Position numbers and translations under genes: made by a program
DNA from: Astrothelium macrocarpum
Taxonomy: Eukaryota; Ascomycota; Dothideomycetes; Trypetheliales; Trypetheliaceae
Direction: 5' to 3'
NCBI GenBank assembly: GCA_021030915.1
Contig: JAGEMR010000003.1
Coordinates: forward strand, 124,001-188,000
Length of the DNA: 64,000 nt
In this document: positions 34,388 through 46,916 of the stretch, piece by piece
Position numbering within the stretch: the stretch's first letter is position 1
How the letters are laid out: the number at the start of each line of letters is the position of its first letter
The notes under the pieces: model-generated
What the model saw: only the letters and a program-made list of their open reading frames with translations
Databases searched by the model: none
What the model was told of the DNA's origin: nothing

Positions 34388-36252
34388 ATGTCAGCAATAT
34401 CTCCAAGGCAATCTGCAGCCTCGACCTGGAAGTCCGAAAGCGACTCCGGTTACGGCAGCGCCACCAGCACTACCCCGAACACTGGCTCCAGTGGACCCAT
34501 TGAAGGCGAAGATAGTGAATGTCATAGTCCCGCGCCGGGAAACGCAGTGCTTTCAGTACCATTGCCGACTCGTGTGTTTGAGGGTCTAAAGTTTTACGAA
34601 AAACAGTTAGACGAAGCAACGTGGAATCGATTCAAGGATGTCTCAGACCGCCTTCAGGTACCTCTGCTTACCTACATGCAAAAACCATCGAAGAAATACA
34701 AGCCAATGGCTCTGAGACTAGTGGTTCTTGGTCGGTCAAATGAGGACGCTAAACCGAGCATCGTTGTACTATGTGACACTAAAGCCTACAAACGTGCCAG
34801 AAATTTCTTCGAGAAGGATTGGGTCAGGGAGCTTTGCCAGCCCAGCGACCAAGCGTTGCCGTCTCTTGAAGCAGTTGTCATAGCTCGCTCGCCGCAACTT
34901 AGGAGCACACCGGATACCGTCCATGTCTGCAGCAGCGTTGGTTACCACGACCACAACCTTTTCACATTATGCGGAACCCCAATCAAGTTGCACTTGGAAG
35001 ACTCTGCATGTATTGCAACTCTTGGTGGTTGCATTAAAGTCACCAAAGCTGACGGGAGCTATGAGATCTACGGGATGACGGCAGGTCATGTAGTTGAGCA
35101 GCTACTTGAGCCTAGATTGCCTTCTCGGGGGCCCTCAACCAGTGAAAACGATAGCGACATCTCTTCGTCAGAGTCTGAAGATGATGAAATTGACACAGAC
35201 TTAGGAATATCGCGAAAGTTTACTTCAGATGTAGCATTTCCAGATTCGGGCAATGGAAAGCCAGAAAACTGGACAAGCTTAGGTTCTATACTATCATTGG
35301 CATCTACTAGGCCACAAATAACGGGCAAGTACTTCGACTGGTCGCTTATTCAAATACAAGATCCTCAAATGATCCAGCAAAATTTATTACGAAATCTTGA
35401 ATCAGGGACAAAATACAAGTCGGGAGATCTCAGACTACCCCGTAGTTTCGGGAGTTCTGTTCACGGGAAAGATGTCGTAATGATGAGTGGTCACCAGGGC
35501 TTGAAAGAGGGATCACTACTGACATCAGCTGCCCGTGTGATCTTGGGACAGGGTCAAGAGCTCATTGACATTCATATCCTTACACTGCGTGAAAGGAAAG
35601 GTAAGTATACGATCACATCATGAGCAGCTAACTTCTAACTGACGGTGTAGAGATCGTCGAAGGTGACTCCGGCTCCTGGGTGATTGACATCAAGACTGGT
35701 GAAGTACTTGGTCATGTCGTTGCGTCCGATGCCTTTGGAGGTGGCTATGTCGTTCCGATTATTTCAACATTCTGTGACATTGCTAGTCGTCTCGATGCAG
35801 CCTCAATCAGTCTTCCAACCTCAGTCGACATCATCAGTTTCATTTCCCATAGCGTGAGCAACTTAATTCCATGCAGTCTATGTCTATAATTATTATCATT
35901 TTCAAGATCCTCATACTGACATGATTGATAACAGGCTGGCGCACACTCTCAGGTCGACCCGCAACTACAAGGCACCTATGGTTCCAAGATCGAATCCGAC
36001 ACATTGGTCTACGGAAGTTTGCCAAGTAGGATCAGAGCGAAGACAGGGTTTAATTCCGGGGAAGGAGTCTTTGGTTTTGAGGACGAGTCTAGGCATAGCA
36101 AAGAAAATTCGAGTTTCAAACGCTTCTACTCATCCTCTTATTCTCATCAATGGTGGGACGGTAGGCGGATCGCAGTAGAAGACATCAAAGTAAATCGCGA
36201 CTCAGGATATGAATCTCTGGACTTCAGTCCAGCAAACAACATGTTGAGATGA
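34388..36252 (+). CDS. Trypsin-like serine protease with terminal DSGYxS motifs
   Basis: Exons 34388-35600, 35651-35853 and 35935-36252, all in frame, 577 residues. Chymotrypsin-fold landmarks in the right order and spacing: TAGHVV (His234), FDWSLIQI (Asp317) and GDSGSWV (Ser411). No signal peptide is visible, so it is likely cytosolic, unlike digestive trypsins. Residues 60-200 form an N-terminal domain with FYEKQLDEATWNRFKDVSDR. An acidic Ser-rich loop (about 245-270) lies between His and Asp. The motif DSGYGS occurs at residues 19-24 and DSGYES at 561-566; both fit DSGxxS phosphodegrons recognised by beta-TrCP-type F-box proteins, though that use here is speculation. It may cleave and activate a partner, as proteases do in known fungal cell-death pairs. 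Confidence 0.85.
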
Positions 36253-37027
36253 GGTGGCACCTGCACTTTTTGCGTTGTGCCAGTCACCCTAGTAATCTGC
36301 AGTTATCGTCTACTTCTTCGTTACTTAGCTTCCTACCAATCACAAATAACGACCCAACAAATTCTGCGTCACAGATTGGATACAAGTATTGCAAAAGGCC
36401 AAATCAATGAACTGGAAAAAGTGGATTATTTTACTATGGAGGATTCAGTCCGAGCTAAATAATTTCCCATGTGTGGCAATATCAATAAGAGATAGAAGAG
36501 GAAAACAAAGTCTAGACGAGAAAATTCAGGGTCCTCTCGTGGACATTGGAGTTCCCTCGCATGCTATAACTAGGCTACTCATCTTGTGGTTACAAAGTAT
36601 GTTAGCGACTTTGCTGCCTTACCAATTTGTTGTGGTTTACAATCACGTCGTCACTGTGGAAAGATACCGAGTATAGTGCCAATTATGAGTTTGAATAAGC
36701 CTTGTAGATCGGACAGCACACTTATTAATCACCTACAGAAAGCTTGGCCTACTAGCAATTGAACCCTCTTTGATAACGATTCCTCGACTCTGCGGCTCTC
36801 CTTTGCCATTCACCATCAACCCTGCTGCTGCTGTGCTTTGCATCTTATACTTAGAATAGTTCAGCCCCAGTACAAGCAGTTTATTCGAGTATCAAGGGAT
36901 GCCTCATGGAAGTAGAGCGTATCTGTAGCTAAATTTATATGAACAGCAGTAAAATACTGAGATTGAGAATTCGGCTATCACTAATCCATCACATCTTCCA
37001 AAGGCATACACACCGCAGGCCTCATAT
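36253..37027. other. Intergenic between convergent genes
   Basis: About 775 bases between the ends of the protease gene and the GMC oxidoreductase gene. Two overlapping plus-strand frames (36277-36676) have no motifs and no convincing start context. Probably 3' untranslated sequence and spacer. Confidence 0.5.
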
Positions 37028-38772
37028 TCACAAGATCATATCAACAGCCTGCTCAGCTAGAGCATATACTGTTGCTTGATAATGGCTTGCTAGGGGTAGC
37101 GGCAAAACGCTTGAGTCCACTACGCGCACCCGCTCGATACCTTTAACACGCAGCATTGTGTCCACGACTGTCCCCATTGATGCTGTGCCTCCTGGATGAT
37201 AGATAGTACTACCCGTGCGTTAACGAGTAGCAACAGATGCATCGATAGGAAGCCATACTTTCCGCAAAGGCGCACACGCTTGTCTAATTCCTCGTCGCTT
37301 ATTTGCGAGCTTAACGGCTTACATCCTTCGGGTAAGATTTCGTGGCTGATAAGTGCTTGTCCCTGCTCTGTTTCGCGCATTAGATGTCCCTGCTCCCGTA
37401 AGCCAGCGCGAAGAACTGCGCGATCGAGGGCTGTGGCGTAGTAATTGTTATCAATGACCGGATTATCGTTTGGGTCAGCAGATGCTATGGTGACTGTGCC
37501 ACGGGAAGTGGGTAGGTAGCCCACAGCGCCAGTCATTACGTGCGTTCCGTCGAGGGGTACCCTAGGGTTATCGGCATTGGCACCAGCATAAACAAAGTAA
37601 TACTCGAGATGAGAACGAGGTGGAGAGATGAGCGGATGATGCTCAGTGGCGCGCTCATCGTCAGTTTGGAGGGCAGGGAGGAGCACAGAGGAGTGAAGAG
37701 TTTGGTATACAATGAAATCGAGAGGAAGGCCTTTAGAATGCGAGGGATGATTGAAGTTCGTGGAGCCTGCCGCTAAACTGGCGGTAGTATCTTTAAGCTT
37801 CCAGAACAGATTGACGGCAAGGTGATCGTGAAAGTTTTGTCCAACGGCGGGCTGGTCTAATATCACCGGAATGTCATGCTCTTTAAGGAGTTCTGCAGGT
37901 CCGATGCCAGAGATACATAGTAGCTGCGGCGTGCGATACGCCCCTGCGGCAATTATTACCTCACGGCGACAATTGAGTACCCTACCATCGTTCAGCTGCA
38001 CTGCTTTTGCATAAGGTATACCATTGTTGTCTCCGAATAGGATGCGCTTAGCAATGGTTTCGGTCATCACCTTTACTCCTTGTAGAGAGTAGGCTTTGCT
38101 AGCAATCTGGCGTTCACCCTCGTGCCAGGATTCAAGATTCTCTCTCAGACTCCGTGCGGGGAGGACTCCAGAAGAAGACTTCACAGTTTCATTGATACCG
38201 ATAGAACTCCACAACTCCTTGACTCGTTGGCGTAGAGGATAGATGCGGCCCGCGCTGCTGACAGACTGCACGTGTATTGGACCGTCGAAGCCGTGCTCAT
38301 TAGGATCAGTATCTTTCGTGAAGAAGCTTTCTGTCCGACGAAAATATGGTAGAAGTCCATCGTAAGTCCAACGACGGTCACCAACGAGTGCTCCCCATGC
38401 GTTGTAGTCAGGCGGGTCGCCTCGCACCCAGCCACCTGCTTATAGTGAGACCTGAGCATAGGGAGCTATCGTAGTGCTCCACATACCAGAATTAATGACG
38501 GAGCCACCTCCAAGCGCCTTACCCGCTGAATTGAAGCAGATTCTGTTATCCAAGTGACGCTGTGGGACACTTGGATAGTTCCAGTTTAGTTCGGAGTTAC
38601 GGACTTGGAAGGCACTTGCCGGTGTTCGGACAAGCGGGTGTTCGTCAGCAACTGGTCCAGCCTCAATTAAAAGAATGCGAAGGCTAGAGTCTCGCTCCAT
38701 CAGACGGGACGCAGTGACGCATCCTCCGATACCACCTCCGACAATAACAAAGTCGTAGCTGTCGCTACCCAT
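37028..38772 (-). CDS. GMC-family FAD oxidoreductase (choline dehydrogenase-like)
   Basis: Exons in transcript order 38487-38772, 37259-38435 and 37028-37208; 547 residues, the usual length. The FAD-binding start is YDFVIVGGGIGGCVTASRL, then LLIEAG, and the GMC signature GKALGGGSVINSG joined across intron 1 to GWVRGDPPDYNAWG. The substrate-binding side has EVIIAAGAYRTPQLLCISGI and a late IYHPGGTASMG, followed by VVDSSVLPLP and SHYQATVYALAEQA with the active-site His/Asn region. Such enzymes oxidise alcohols to aldehydes or lactones. No signal peptide. It lies 4.3 kb left of the P450-terpene pair with a PTH11-like gene between, so cluster membership is possible but not shown. Confidence 0.93.
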
Positions 38773-39639
38773 GCTTGGTCATAACCCAACAGTACGTATT
38801 TTTTAATGAATATAAATACCAAGACAAAGGAGATTTGGAGAGCCTTTTCTACTGGCGATTCAAAGCATGTTCTAGGCAGGACTACTTGCTGCAGAATCTC
38901 TGTCCAAGAAAATTTCAGCCTTGTTCTATGCCGATTTTCCGAGAACGCTGTGTAACATATGGCTTACATGCCTGTGATGGCGCGTACAAGCATGCCTCTA
39001 TGCATCTCAGTTCGATGCCTTTGCGTTAATGTATACAAATCCGTCAAGGATGATCGTTGGAACAGCATGCTATTCCCGAGCCGCTGCCCATGGCGATCGA
39101 AAGGACATCACGCACTTTTGACCAGAATAGATCCACAGTTGGGATGATCTACTCCTTGCATACCTCCTGTCTATTGTGGGATTGCCCCGTCGCGGCTGAG
39201 ATCGTTCACGGCAGCCATGCTACTCAAACATAGCTGCTTTTGCGATGACCACAAGCATATCAATAGTCTGCGCTGTACAGCTTGGTTTGAGGCACTGAAT
39301 CGATCCGACCCGAATCTCAGTCTTCACGAGCCAATAGTGGGTAGTATATAAGGATTGCACTGTGCTTGATGTTGACTTTAGATCGAGTGCGAAAAGCGTG
39401 AAACTGCCCAACCTAAATCTGATCAAATCTCCAACAATCATTTACACAGGATCTGAGAGATAAGATGGATGAGATATATTCGGTGGATGTATAGTACGTG
39501 TCATGCTCGGCTTCCTTTAGATACTCCACTGGAGTCTTCTCAGCATGGTGTACTCGTCCGACTTGCCACTGCCCATTTAACAGAGTAAATGTTGAGATCC
39601 AAAGCTATATTTAAGCACGTGCCTAGAAGCCGTTCAGCT
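38773..39639. other. Intergenic region
   Basis: About 870 bases between two minus-strand genes. It should contain the GMC promoter. Frames here are short and without motifs. Confidence 0.5.
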
Positions 39640-40903
39640 CTAGGACGCGCTCCACGAATCTGGCACGACCTTTGTGCCTACGATATCGTGAGTTTCATGA
39701 TGACTTCCTTGAATTTCTCCGTATTCTGGCAAATTCAATTCGCCTACACTGGCCTCGTTCCTTAAGGCTAGACTAGTATCGTTGCTATGAGAACTGAGTA
39801 CATAACTGTGCGATGATGGATGGTGTCTTCCCCGAGTACCGCTCATCGATCCAATAGATCTTCTTAATAGTGAGATGAGATAAGGTGATGCTGTTTGGAA
39901 AGCAGGTTTCCACAATGGACCGCATGACACAATAATAGCAGTTCCAAATTCGGCCAAAGTCCAAATGTAGTTGAAAGCTACACCAAAACTAAAGTCTTCC
40001 ACGAAACTTTCATCCAGAATGACAGTCAATCGTAGGATAGACATAATGATAGATCTACGCCCTTCAGTTAGGACTGGTTTGGCTTCACATTGAGGGGAAA
40101 TGCAGCATACAAGGTTCCCAAAGCGAATAGAATAGCCAATAATATTTTCTGCCGCTTTTTCATCTGAAGGGTCCAAAGATAGGGCTGTGGCAGGAGAATG
40201 ATGAGTAAATCAGTAAAAATATCAATTGAGGCAACGGATGCGAAAGCCGCCGTTTGATTCCCGCAAACACTGCCAGGGATTTGCGGATCCCAGTTGACGG
40301 CAAGTGGCCGGCAAATTAGAAAACCAATTAGTATCGTCATCACTGACCACGAAACACAAATGGCCATAACAACCCATGCAGTAACGTGGAATACTCTTAT
40401 GGTAAAGATTCGCGCCAGGAGGGCACAGATACTGCATTTTACACATGCTAGGCCAATAGCAAAGATAAATTGCTGGGATAGTACGATCTATGTGATGTCA
40501 GCGTAGCAATTTGCGTTTTATACTCGTCACACGCGCCTGCAGATTCAACTTTGTTTGAGCAGCTGAGAGCTCCTGTTGATGATGACCAACACCTCCCAGA
40601 AAGACATCTATATTTATATTAGCAGATCTCGCATGACAGGTAGAGAAGAGGGCTTACTAATGAAGCTAGCAATAGAGAAGCCGTAGTATAGGATCTAGGA
40701 GAGAAGATTTAGTACCTTTGTATGGCAAATGTAAGCATTAAACTCACCAAGGCACTTAAAGCTAGATAGTCTTCGACTTGAAGTCGAAGGCGCTTTAATC
40801 TCCTTGACCACAAGCGGAGAGCAATAGCAGTCGTTGATAGTATAAGAAATAAACAGCACACTGCTATTACTTGACCACCTTGGCGTGTAAGATGCAAAGC
40901 CAT
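39640..40903 (-). CDS. Second fungal rhodopsin-domain / PTH11-like membrane protein
   Basis: Exons in transcript order 40748-40903, 40658-40694, 40531-40607, 40111-40487 and 39640-40054; all joins keep frame, 353 residues. Seven helices are apparent: VIAVCCLFLILSTTAIALRL, LQVEDYLALSAL joined to ILYYGFSIASFI, IVLSQQFIFAIGLACVKCSI, AICVSWSVMTILIGFLIC, the loop RPLAVNWDPQIPGSVCGNQ, ASIDIFTDLLIILLPQPYLW and a final NYIWTLAEFGTAIIVSCGPLW, then a Ser/His-rich cytosolic tail. The CxxQ-type loop and Asp-rich cytosolic edge fit the satratoxin/rhodopsin-domain group. The third intron is short (43 bases). It is not closely similar to the 23.6-25.2 kb gene, so the two are not a recent duplicate. Confidence 0.88.
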
Positions 40904-43059
40904 TGTCTTATCGACTTTAGTTCGAAAAGGCGACAGAACACGCCGTAAGGTGGCCGGGCTTGTTAAATGGCGTAGCTAATTCATCCAACAGTAGGCGCTG
41001 AACAATGAATTGTGACGACGGGCAGCTTTGTCTAGTCCCCGCGTCTTTGGGACAGGATATAGAGAAGTGAGACGAGACGGGGGGGAGGCAAACATGGTTA
41101 TTCTTCTCCAAGACTGAAGGCTGTGATCTATGCTATCTATGCCCTTTTTAGAGGTGCTTCAAGGATGAAAGCGAGGCAACAGCTGCGGCACACCTAGAAT
41201 GACGCGAAGTTGAAACCCCGATTGAAGATTACTAGGACTATCCTTGACCAACATAGAAAAAAGGGAAATTGAGAGATATGCAAGGTGATGTTTAGATCAC
41301 TGTCGGTATGCACCACAAGCTGCCTGTGCGGAAATGGGACCCACAAAGAGTTTTTTTTTTTTTTTTCGGTTATATGTGGAGTTTGTATGATGCAGGTATA
41401 ATGCGACATGCCGTAAGCCCACCAGAAAATACTGGTCTGCAGGGCCGTGGGGCGTCTGCTGACCGAGGTATGCACTGCTTCATCCAAGCTTCTAGCTTTA
41501 CAAGCGCATGCTGACCGCCCTCAGGTCCAGTTCCTACGGACTTACATATCTTATTCGTCCTATCCTGGAAAAGTGGGGAATGAATAGACCGGAATTCTCT
41601 TCTTCTCGCGTCGAAGTACGCTTCTACCAAGAAGCTGAGCCTGAGAGCGGCTGAGCTTGTAGTCTTTCGGCTGCTTTAGCGTATTACAAACTTGTTCACA
41701 AAGTACGTGATGGGGGTTAATATTTACTGTGTATATTCTAGATACACCAGATGATTCTGCACACTTCACAGAGCGGATCCATAGCCTTTGCTGTTCAATC
41801 TCGGTACTGTTACAGCCACCGCTAAAAGGGGTGGGTGGGAGAGAGGCGGGGGTGTTCCGGATCTAAAGTCGCTCTCTCCTTCTGCCTCTCTATCCTCCCT
41901 TTCGCTTCTCCCCTCTCGCAGATGCTGTGCCGTACGTGAGAAAAGAAAAGCATACCGCATATCATTGCCGAACAAACGGCGCTATCCGAGCAAGGCGATT
42001 GAGGCAGACGCTGAATACTCTAGGCTGAGAGCGGCAATGGATGCCGTCTGAAGTCGCCAATGAAGCTCCCCCTGATCAAGCAGCAGAGCGATGACGTGAC
42101 TGTTCATGTATGGCTAGCCGAGCCCTACGGAGCTGAGACACTGCTCTTGGACACGGTACGGTGCGATCATGCATCCCAACGTGCGGCACGGCACGGTGCG
42201 GCATGCAACTTGGCTTGGCAAAGCATCGGGCGGATAGTTTACTGAGACGTCCTTCCATACTCGTTGTTTCCCCAGCGCATGTACACCAAAAGCTCTACAG
42301 GCGTGAGAAGTGGCCGATTATAGTTTCTTCTCAGAATTCTATATGGCAAGATCTTAGTGATACGTATAAACTCAACCTGGTGGTATTCTTGCTATTACTA
42401 ACACTTGATGACGAGTCTCAATTCGGATTCAGAAGGCATGAGTACTGCTGTAGGTTTCCATTGTTATTCTATCCTTGCTTTGCCTCCAGCCTTGGCCCCC
42501 CGCCAGCGCGATCATCTTCGCATCTGTATACTTCCATAACGGCAACAATATGCATTAATTAGTCCATGGTGCTAGTGCTTACTGATTTGCGCAAATTAAT
42601 TTTCTGATCTTAGCCAATAAACGTGAAGAAAAGCCTGCCAAATACTTCTGGTCCTGAAGCCTGGGGCTAGGATACTGTGGGTGTGTATCCTTGCTCTTGG
42701 AGAGGCACATTCTATACTGACGTTGACTGGCTTACAATTCCCGTCCACTCCTCCAGTATGATTGTTGGATGTGGATCCTTCAGTGAAGTGAGCTATGACT
42801 GCGTAAAATTATTTGCAGAAGAGTGACTTGGTCAAGATTGAAGCTTGTTTGTCTCATCTGGAGATTCTGGAAGAGACAGCATCGCCCTCCCGACTAGTAC
42901 GTACCCGAGTTCTGTCTATTTCTGCTTTGCTATCTCTTCCATGATTTCTTCTAGTTGACAAATTCGTTGCTGCGCACTTTCTGCTACGAAGCCCAGTCCC
43001 CGATACAATAGTTTCTATAGCTCTTGGGCAGTTTTTCACCGGTATACTTTACTACTGAC
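40904..43059. other. Intergenic region left of the terpenoid cluster
   Basis: About 2.2 kb without a supported gene. It contains a T16-17 run near 41350, a purine/pyrimidine-biased stretch at 41815-41930, and a short imperfect repeat of GCGGCACG-type units at 42155-42210. The plus frames at 41788-42562 reflect this composition. The right end is the P450 promoter. Confidence 0.5.
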
Positions 43060-44911
43060 ATGATACTTTGGATAACTTTCATCCTGTTTATATCTTATCA
43101 TTTGATTTTAGCTGTGCATCGTTTATACGCTCACCCTCTGTCATATTTTCCAGGTCCTAGGCTAGCAGCAGTTACGAAATGGTACGAATTTTTCTTTGAC
43201 ATTGTGAAATGGCCGCGTGGTCAATTTGCGGTGGAAATAATGCAGATGCATCGCAAATATGGTAAGATTGTCTAAGAAATACATCCATTCAATCTACTTA
43301 TCTCAATAGGTCCTATCGTAAGAATTAATCCAGAAGAATTGCATATCAGCGACCCAAACTGGTACGAGACTGTCTACGCTGGCAACCCTACATGTAGGAA
43401 CAAATGGCCACCTGCAGCTAGTATGGCGGGAACGAGCTTAGCAAGTGAGATTTATACGTTTTATTTCTACTGTCTGTATCTAATATATTTCTACTAGCCT
43501 TCGGGACTGTTGACCATCACGTCCACCGAAAACGAAGAGGCGCACTGAGTGCAAAATTTTCAAAGCGTTCTATTGCCGACGCTGAAAAAATTGTGAAAGA
43601 ACAGCTTTCTACACTAACAGCAAATTTCAAAGCCCTAATAGCCAAACAAGAGATTGTGGACGTTCGAATACTCTACCTTGGATTTACAACAGACTCAGTC
43701 TGTCAATTCGCATTTGGACAGCCTCTGGGCGTTCAAGAAAACCCTCAAAAGGCACAGGAATGGGCCTTGACTATGGATGCAATTATTAAGATAACGCCGC
43801 TTGCAAAACAGTTCCCGTGGCTGCTCAAAGTGGGGAAGAGGCTTCCTCCACTGCTGCTGCGGGCGTTTAGTCCCGCTCTTTCCCGAATTGTGAGATTGCA
43901 TAGGGTAAGACGACCGTTTTTTGGGATTTGGGATGAACATTCACGAGATATAGGATATGCAAGAAAGATCGTTGGCCTTTCTACAGGCTCAAAGCGCAAT
44001 ACCAACTGTTCTTGAGACTCAAGGAGCGAAGGGAGATTGGGTGCCACCAACGATCTTTGATGCTATATACCAAAGTTCGCTCTCTGACGCAGAAAAAAGC
44101 GTTCGACGGTTAGCTGAGGAAGGGTTCTTGATTATCGGAGCAGGATCCGAGACATCGGCCAAGACTTTAATGACAGCGACGTACCATTTACTTGCCAATC
44201 CAGATGTTCTAGACGGCCTTCGAAAAGAACTAAACCAGGCGTGTTCATTTACAAATTTGATTCCTATTTTCGACGAGCTGAAGAAATTACCTTGGCTTGT
44301 AAGTGCTCCTACCATTTCCATGAGAGTCTCTTATCTCTTTTAGACTGCCGTCGTTAAAGAATCACTTCGTATGTCCTCTGTCATCACTGCACGGCTTCCT
44401 GTCAACGGGCCAGACCAGCTCAACTTTGGGCAGTGGTCTATTCCTCCGTGGGTAAGCATTTTGCAACATGATCCTTTGACTGCGCTGTGAAACTAATGAG
44501 CGCTTTTAGACACCCCTCAGCCTGACAATCAACGACGTCCTCTTTGATCCTTCCATATTCACCGATCCGTACTGCTTCAATCCGAGACGTTGGCTGGATG
44601 CGGAGCATTTAGATCATTTCCTTGTTGCCTTCAGTCGAGGTACAAGAATGTGTTTAGGAATGAAGTGAGTGAGACTGACCCTTAGAATCTTTTTAATCGA
44701 CTAATCAGTGCTGGGCCTCAGCTTTGCATATATGGAAATCTACATGGCTATCGCTACTGTATTTCACCACTTCGACCTTGAGCTTTACGAGACTATCCGT
44801 GAAAGAGACATAGATTTTGTACGAGACGCTTTTGTCGGTCGCGCACAGCCTGACAGTCCCGGTGTCCGAGTGCGAATCCTCTGCGAGCGTGTCCTCCGCG
44901 AGCGTCAATGA
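43060..44911 (+). CDS. Cytochrome P450 monooxygenase
   Basis: Seven exons: 43060-43261, 43310-43444, 43498-43904, 43954-44298, 44344-44451, 44510-44664 and 44722-44911; total 513 residues, normal for a microsomal P450. An N-terminal membrane anchor ([20 protein letters not shown]) precedes the hinge YFPGPRLA. Core motifs: I-helix [12 protein letters not shown], ExxR as ESLR (369-372), the PERF-like FNPRRWL, and the heme loop [10 protein letters not shown] with Cys447. Family is the broad CYP group containing many secondary-metabolite hydroxylases, such as those acting on terpenes. It lies 555 bases upstream of a terpene synthase on the same strand, so oxidation of that product in the ER is the likely role. 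The start was set at the first ATG before the anchor. Confidence 0.94.
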
Positions 44912-45466
44912 AAACAGCTACGTAGAAGAATTCTCTGAGATTTCGCCAGGTCTGATTCAGCATAAGCTATAGAAGATAGGTCTCACTACCCAGCGGGACT
45001 AACTATTAGATATGAGCAAAGAAAGTTTGCTAGTGAAAGCAAGCAGATACACTATAGAGGCAGATTCTAGGGGTTTAAAGGGGAGAAGGGTTCACTTGTG
45101 AGAATCGCTTTGGATCATCTAGTTATAGTACGCTCGTCGTAGTAGTCTACATACGCAGCAGGATGTGCAGATATTCTAGAAAGTGAGGTCTATCGTCGTT
45201 TGATTTTGAATAGGCGTAGTCGTAAACTGTCAAGCTTATCTTCTATGCTAAGGGGTGTTTTGAGCATCTCTAAAAGTAAATCTGAGGTGCAGAATTAGCC
45301 ATTCTTGCATCCGAGATACTTTGAAGCACATCGAGCCGTACCTTGCTGCTTGTGGCCGCATGACGTATATAGAGGGATAGTCCTCTCTTATATAAAGACG
45401 GCCACTCGAGCATCGTACACTCTGGAGCCATGTCCTCTCGAAAACTGTAATCCTCGGGGCCTCAAG
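44912..45466. promoter_or_regulatory. Spacer and terpene synthase promoter
   Basis: 555 bases between the P450 stop and the synthase start. Contains the P450 3' region and a TATATAAAGA-like stretch at about 45388-45397, some 70 bases before the synthase ATG, which could be a TATA box. No gene is supported here. Confidence 0.45.
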
Positions 45467-46916
45467 ATGGTAGCACAAACCCGGGCTACACTACTCCAAA
45501 AGCTTAAAGGGGAGGTTTGCATTCCTGATCTATCTCCCATCTTCGCCCGCTGGCCTGACTGTATAAATCCTGCCTGGAAGGAGATCCAGGCCACTGTTGA
45601 CGACTACTTGACCTGGTCAGCATACCTTCCTCGATTGTGTTATATTATTTTGTTGTATGTACTGACCCGGTGCTCAGCTTTGCCGCAACCCCGGCTGACC
45701 TCGAACGCCTCGCCAAATGTGACTATGCCCTCTGTGCCGGCTACTGGTGGCCACATACCGAGCCCCTTAGACTCCAATTTCTCGCCTTCCTAATCATCTG
45801 GCTCTTTGTGTGGGATGACCAGATCGACGAACCTACCGGCTCTCTGTTCCAGGACTTTTCAGCTGCTCAGAAATTTCGCGAGGATACGGCGACATACGTT
45901 GCGTCCCGTCTCACTCATAAAGAGGCGCTCACTACCGTCGACTCCGCAAATGCGATTATCCGTGCGTTCGAAGGGATAGGCAGTGCGGTTCGCCTCGCCT
46001 ACAACGAAGGTATACAAAGTATCTTCATTCCCTTACTGAGAGCTCACATTCCATAGATCAATGCCGCTGCTTTCTGCGCGAGTTTCGCACCTTCATGTTG
46101 AGTTCAGAGGTTGAGCAATCCGTGCGACTATCCGGAACCATCCCCAGCGAGTCTCAGTATTGGGCCGCACGTCTCGGCGCCAGTGCTGTAGGCATCTGTC
46201 TCTCCATGCTTGAGTATCCCTAACTATTCTACCCTTGTCATATAGGCATCTAATCGTCGTTTAGGTTCTCGCTTGGTATCACGCTAGCTCCCGAGATTCG
46301 CAACAGCGATGAAATGCGTGTGCTCTGGGACACCACCTGCAAGATTATCTCCATGTATTTTCCCTCGTATCGATATCTTATCACTAATCCTAACTCCATG
46401 CGTAGTGCCAACGATCTGCTTTCTTTCAAGAAGGAAGTTGTATGTCTCTGTCCTCTTTCTACACTTCCCAGCTTCCTAACTCTTGGCGATAGACTGTCGG
46501 TGCTATCGATAGCATCGTTCCCGTTCTCGCGGTCACTAACGATTGCGGCGCTCAGTCCGCAATCGATATTTCCGTGGCTACACTTGAGAGTCTCATCCAC
46601 CAATTTGACGTTGAGGCTGGGCACCTCTTGAGCCACTTTTCAATCGGGACGAACAGCGACAAGTCTTTGATTGAAGACAGCACTGACTACACGGAGCAGA
46701 TCGAGCGAATGATAGCTGGATGTCGGGCGTATTGCGTAGGGAATTGGCGCTGGAGGTGAGGATTGTGCACCTTTGGAGAGCTCCATGGAGAGGGTTGCTA
46801 TGTCTACGGAAGAAGCTAATTTCTAGCGCAGTCTGAGCACAGGGCGCTACAAGCTTGCGGAGAGCTTACGTGATGATGGAAAGGTAATATTTACAATCCA
46901 GGAGCAGGGAAATTGA
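45467..46916 (+). CDS. Class I sesquiterpene synthase
   Basis: Seven exons: 45467-45615, 45678-46009, 46057-46213, 46265-46354, 46406-46439, 46493-46755 and 46832-46916; 369 residues, the usual single-domain size. The Mg2+-binding aspartate motif is DDQIDE at residues 96-101 (in LFVWDDQIDE), and the NSE triad is NDLLSFKKE with Asn245, Ser249 and Glu253, formed across two introns. A late GRY supplies the conserved Arg-Tyr pair. The enzyme is predicted to ionise farnesyl diphosphate in the cytosol and cyclise it; the product cannot be told from sequence. It forms a P450-synthase tandem with the preceding gene. Short exons (34 and 85 bases) explain why scanning sees only pieces. Confidence 0.93.

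Noticed and set aside
36277..36676. Two plus-strand frames after the protease gene
   Set aside because: Overlap each other in different phases, no motif; better explained as 3' untranslated sequence.
37028..38772. GMC oxidoreductase as a definite member of the terpenoid cluster
   Set aside because: It is 4.3 kb away with a PTH11-like gene between and opposite strand; nothing in the sequence ties it to the pathway.
41788..42562. Open frames in the region left of the P450
   Set aside because: They reflect purine/pyrimidine-biased and GCGGCACG-type repeat tracts; antisense frames are equally open.
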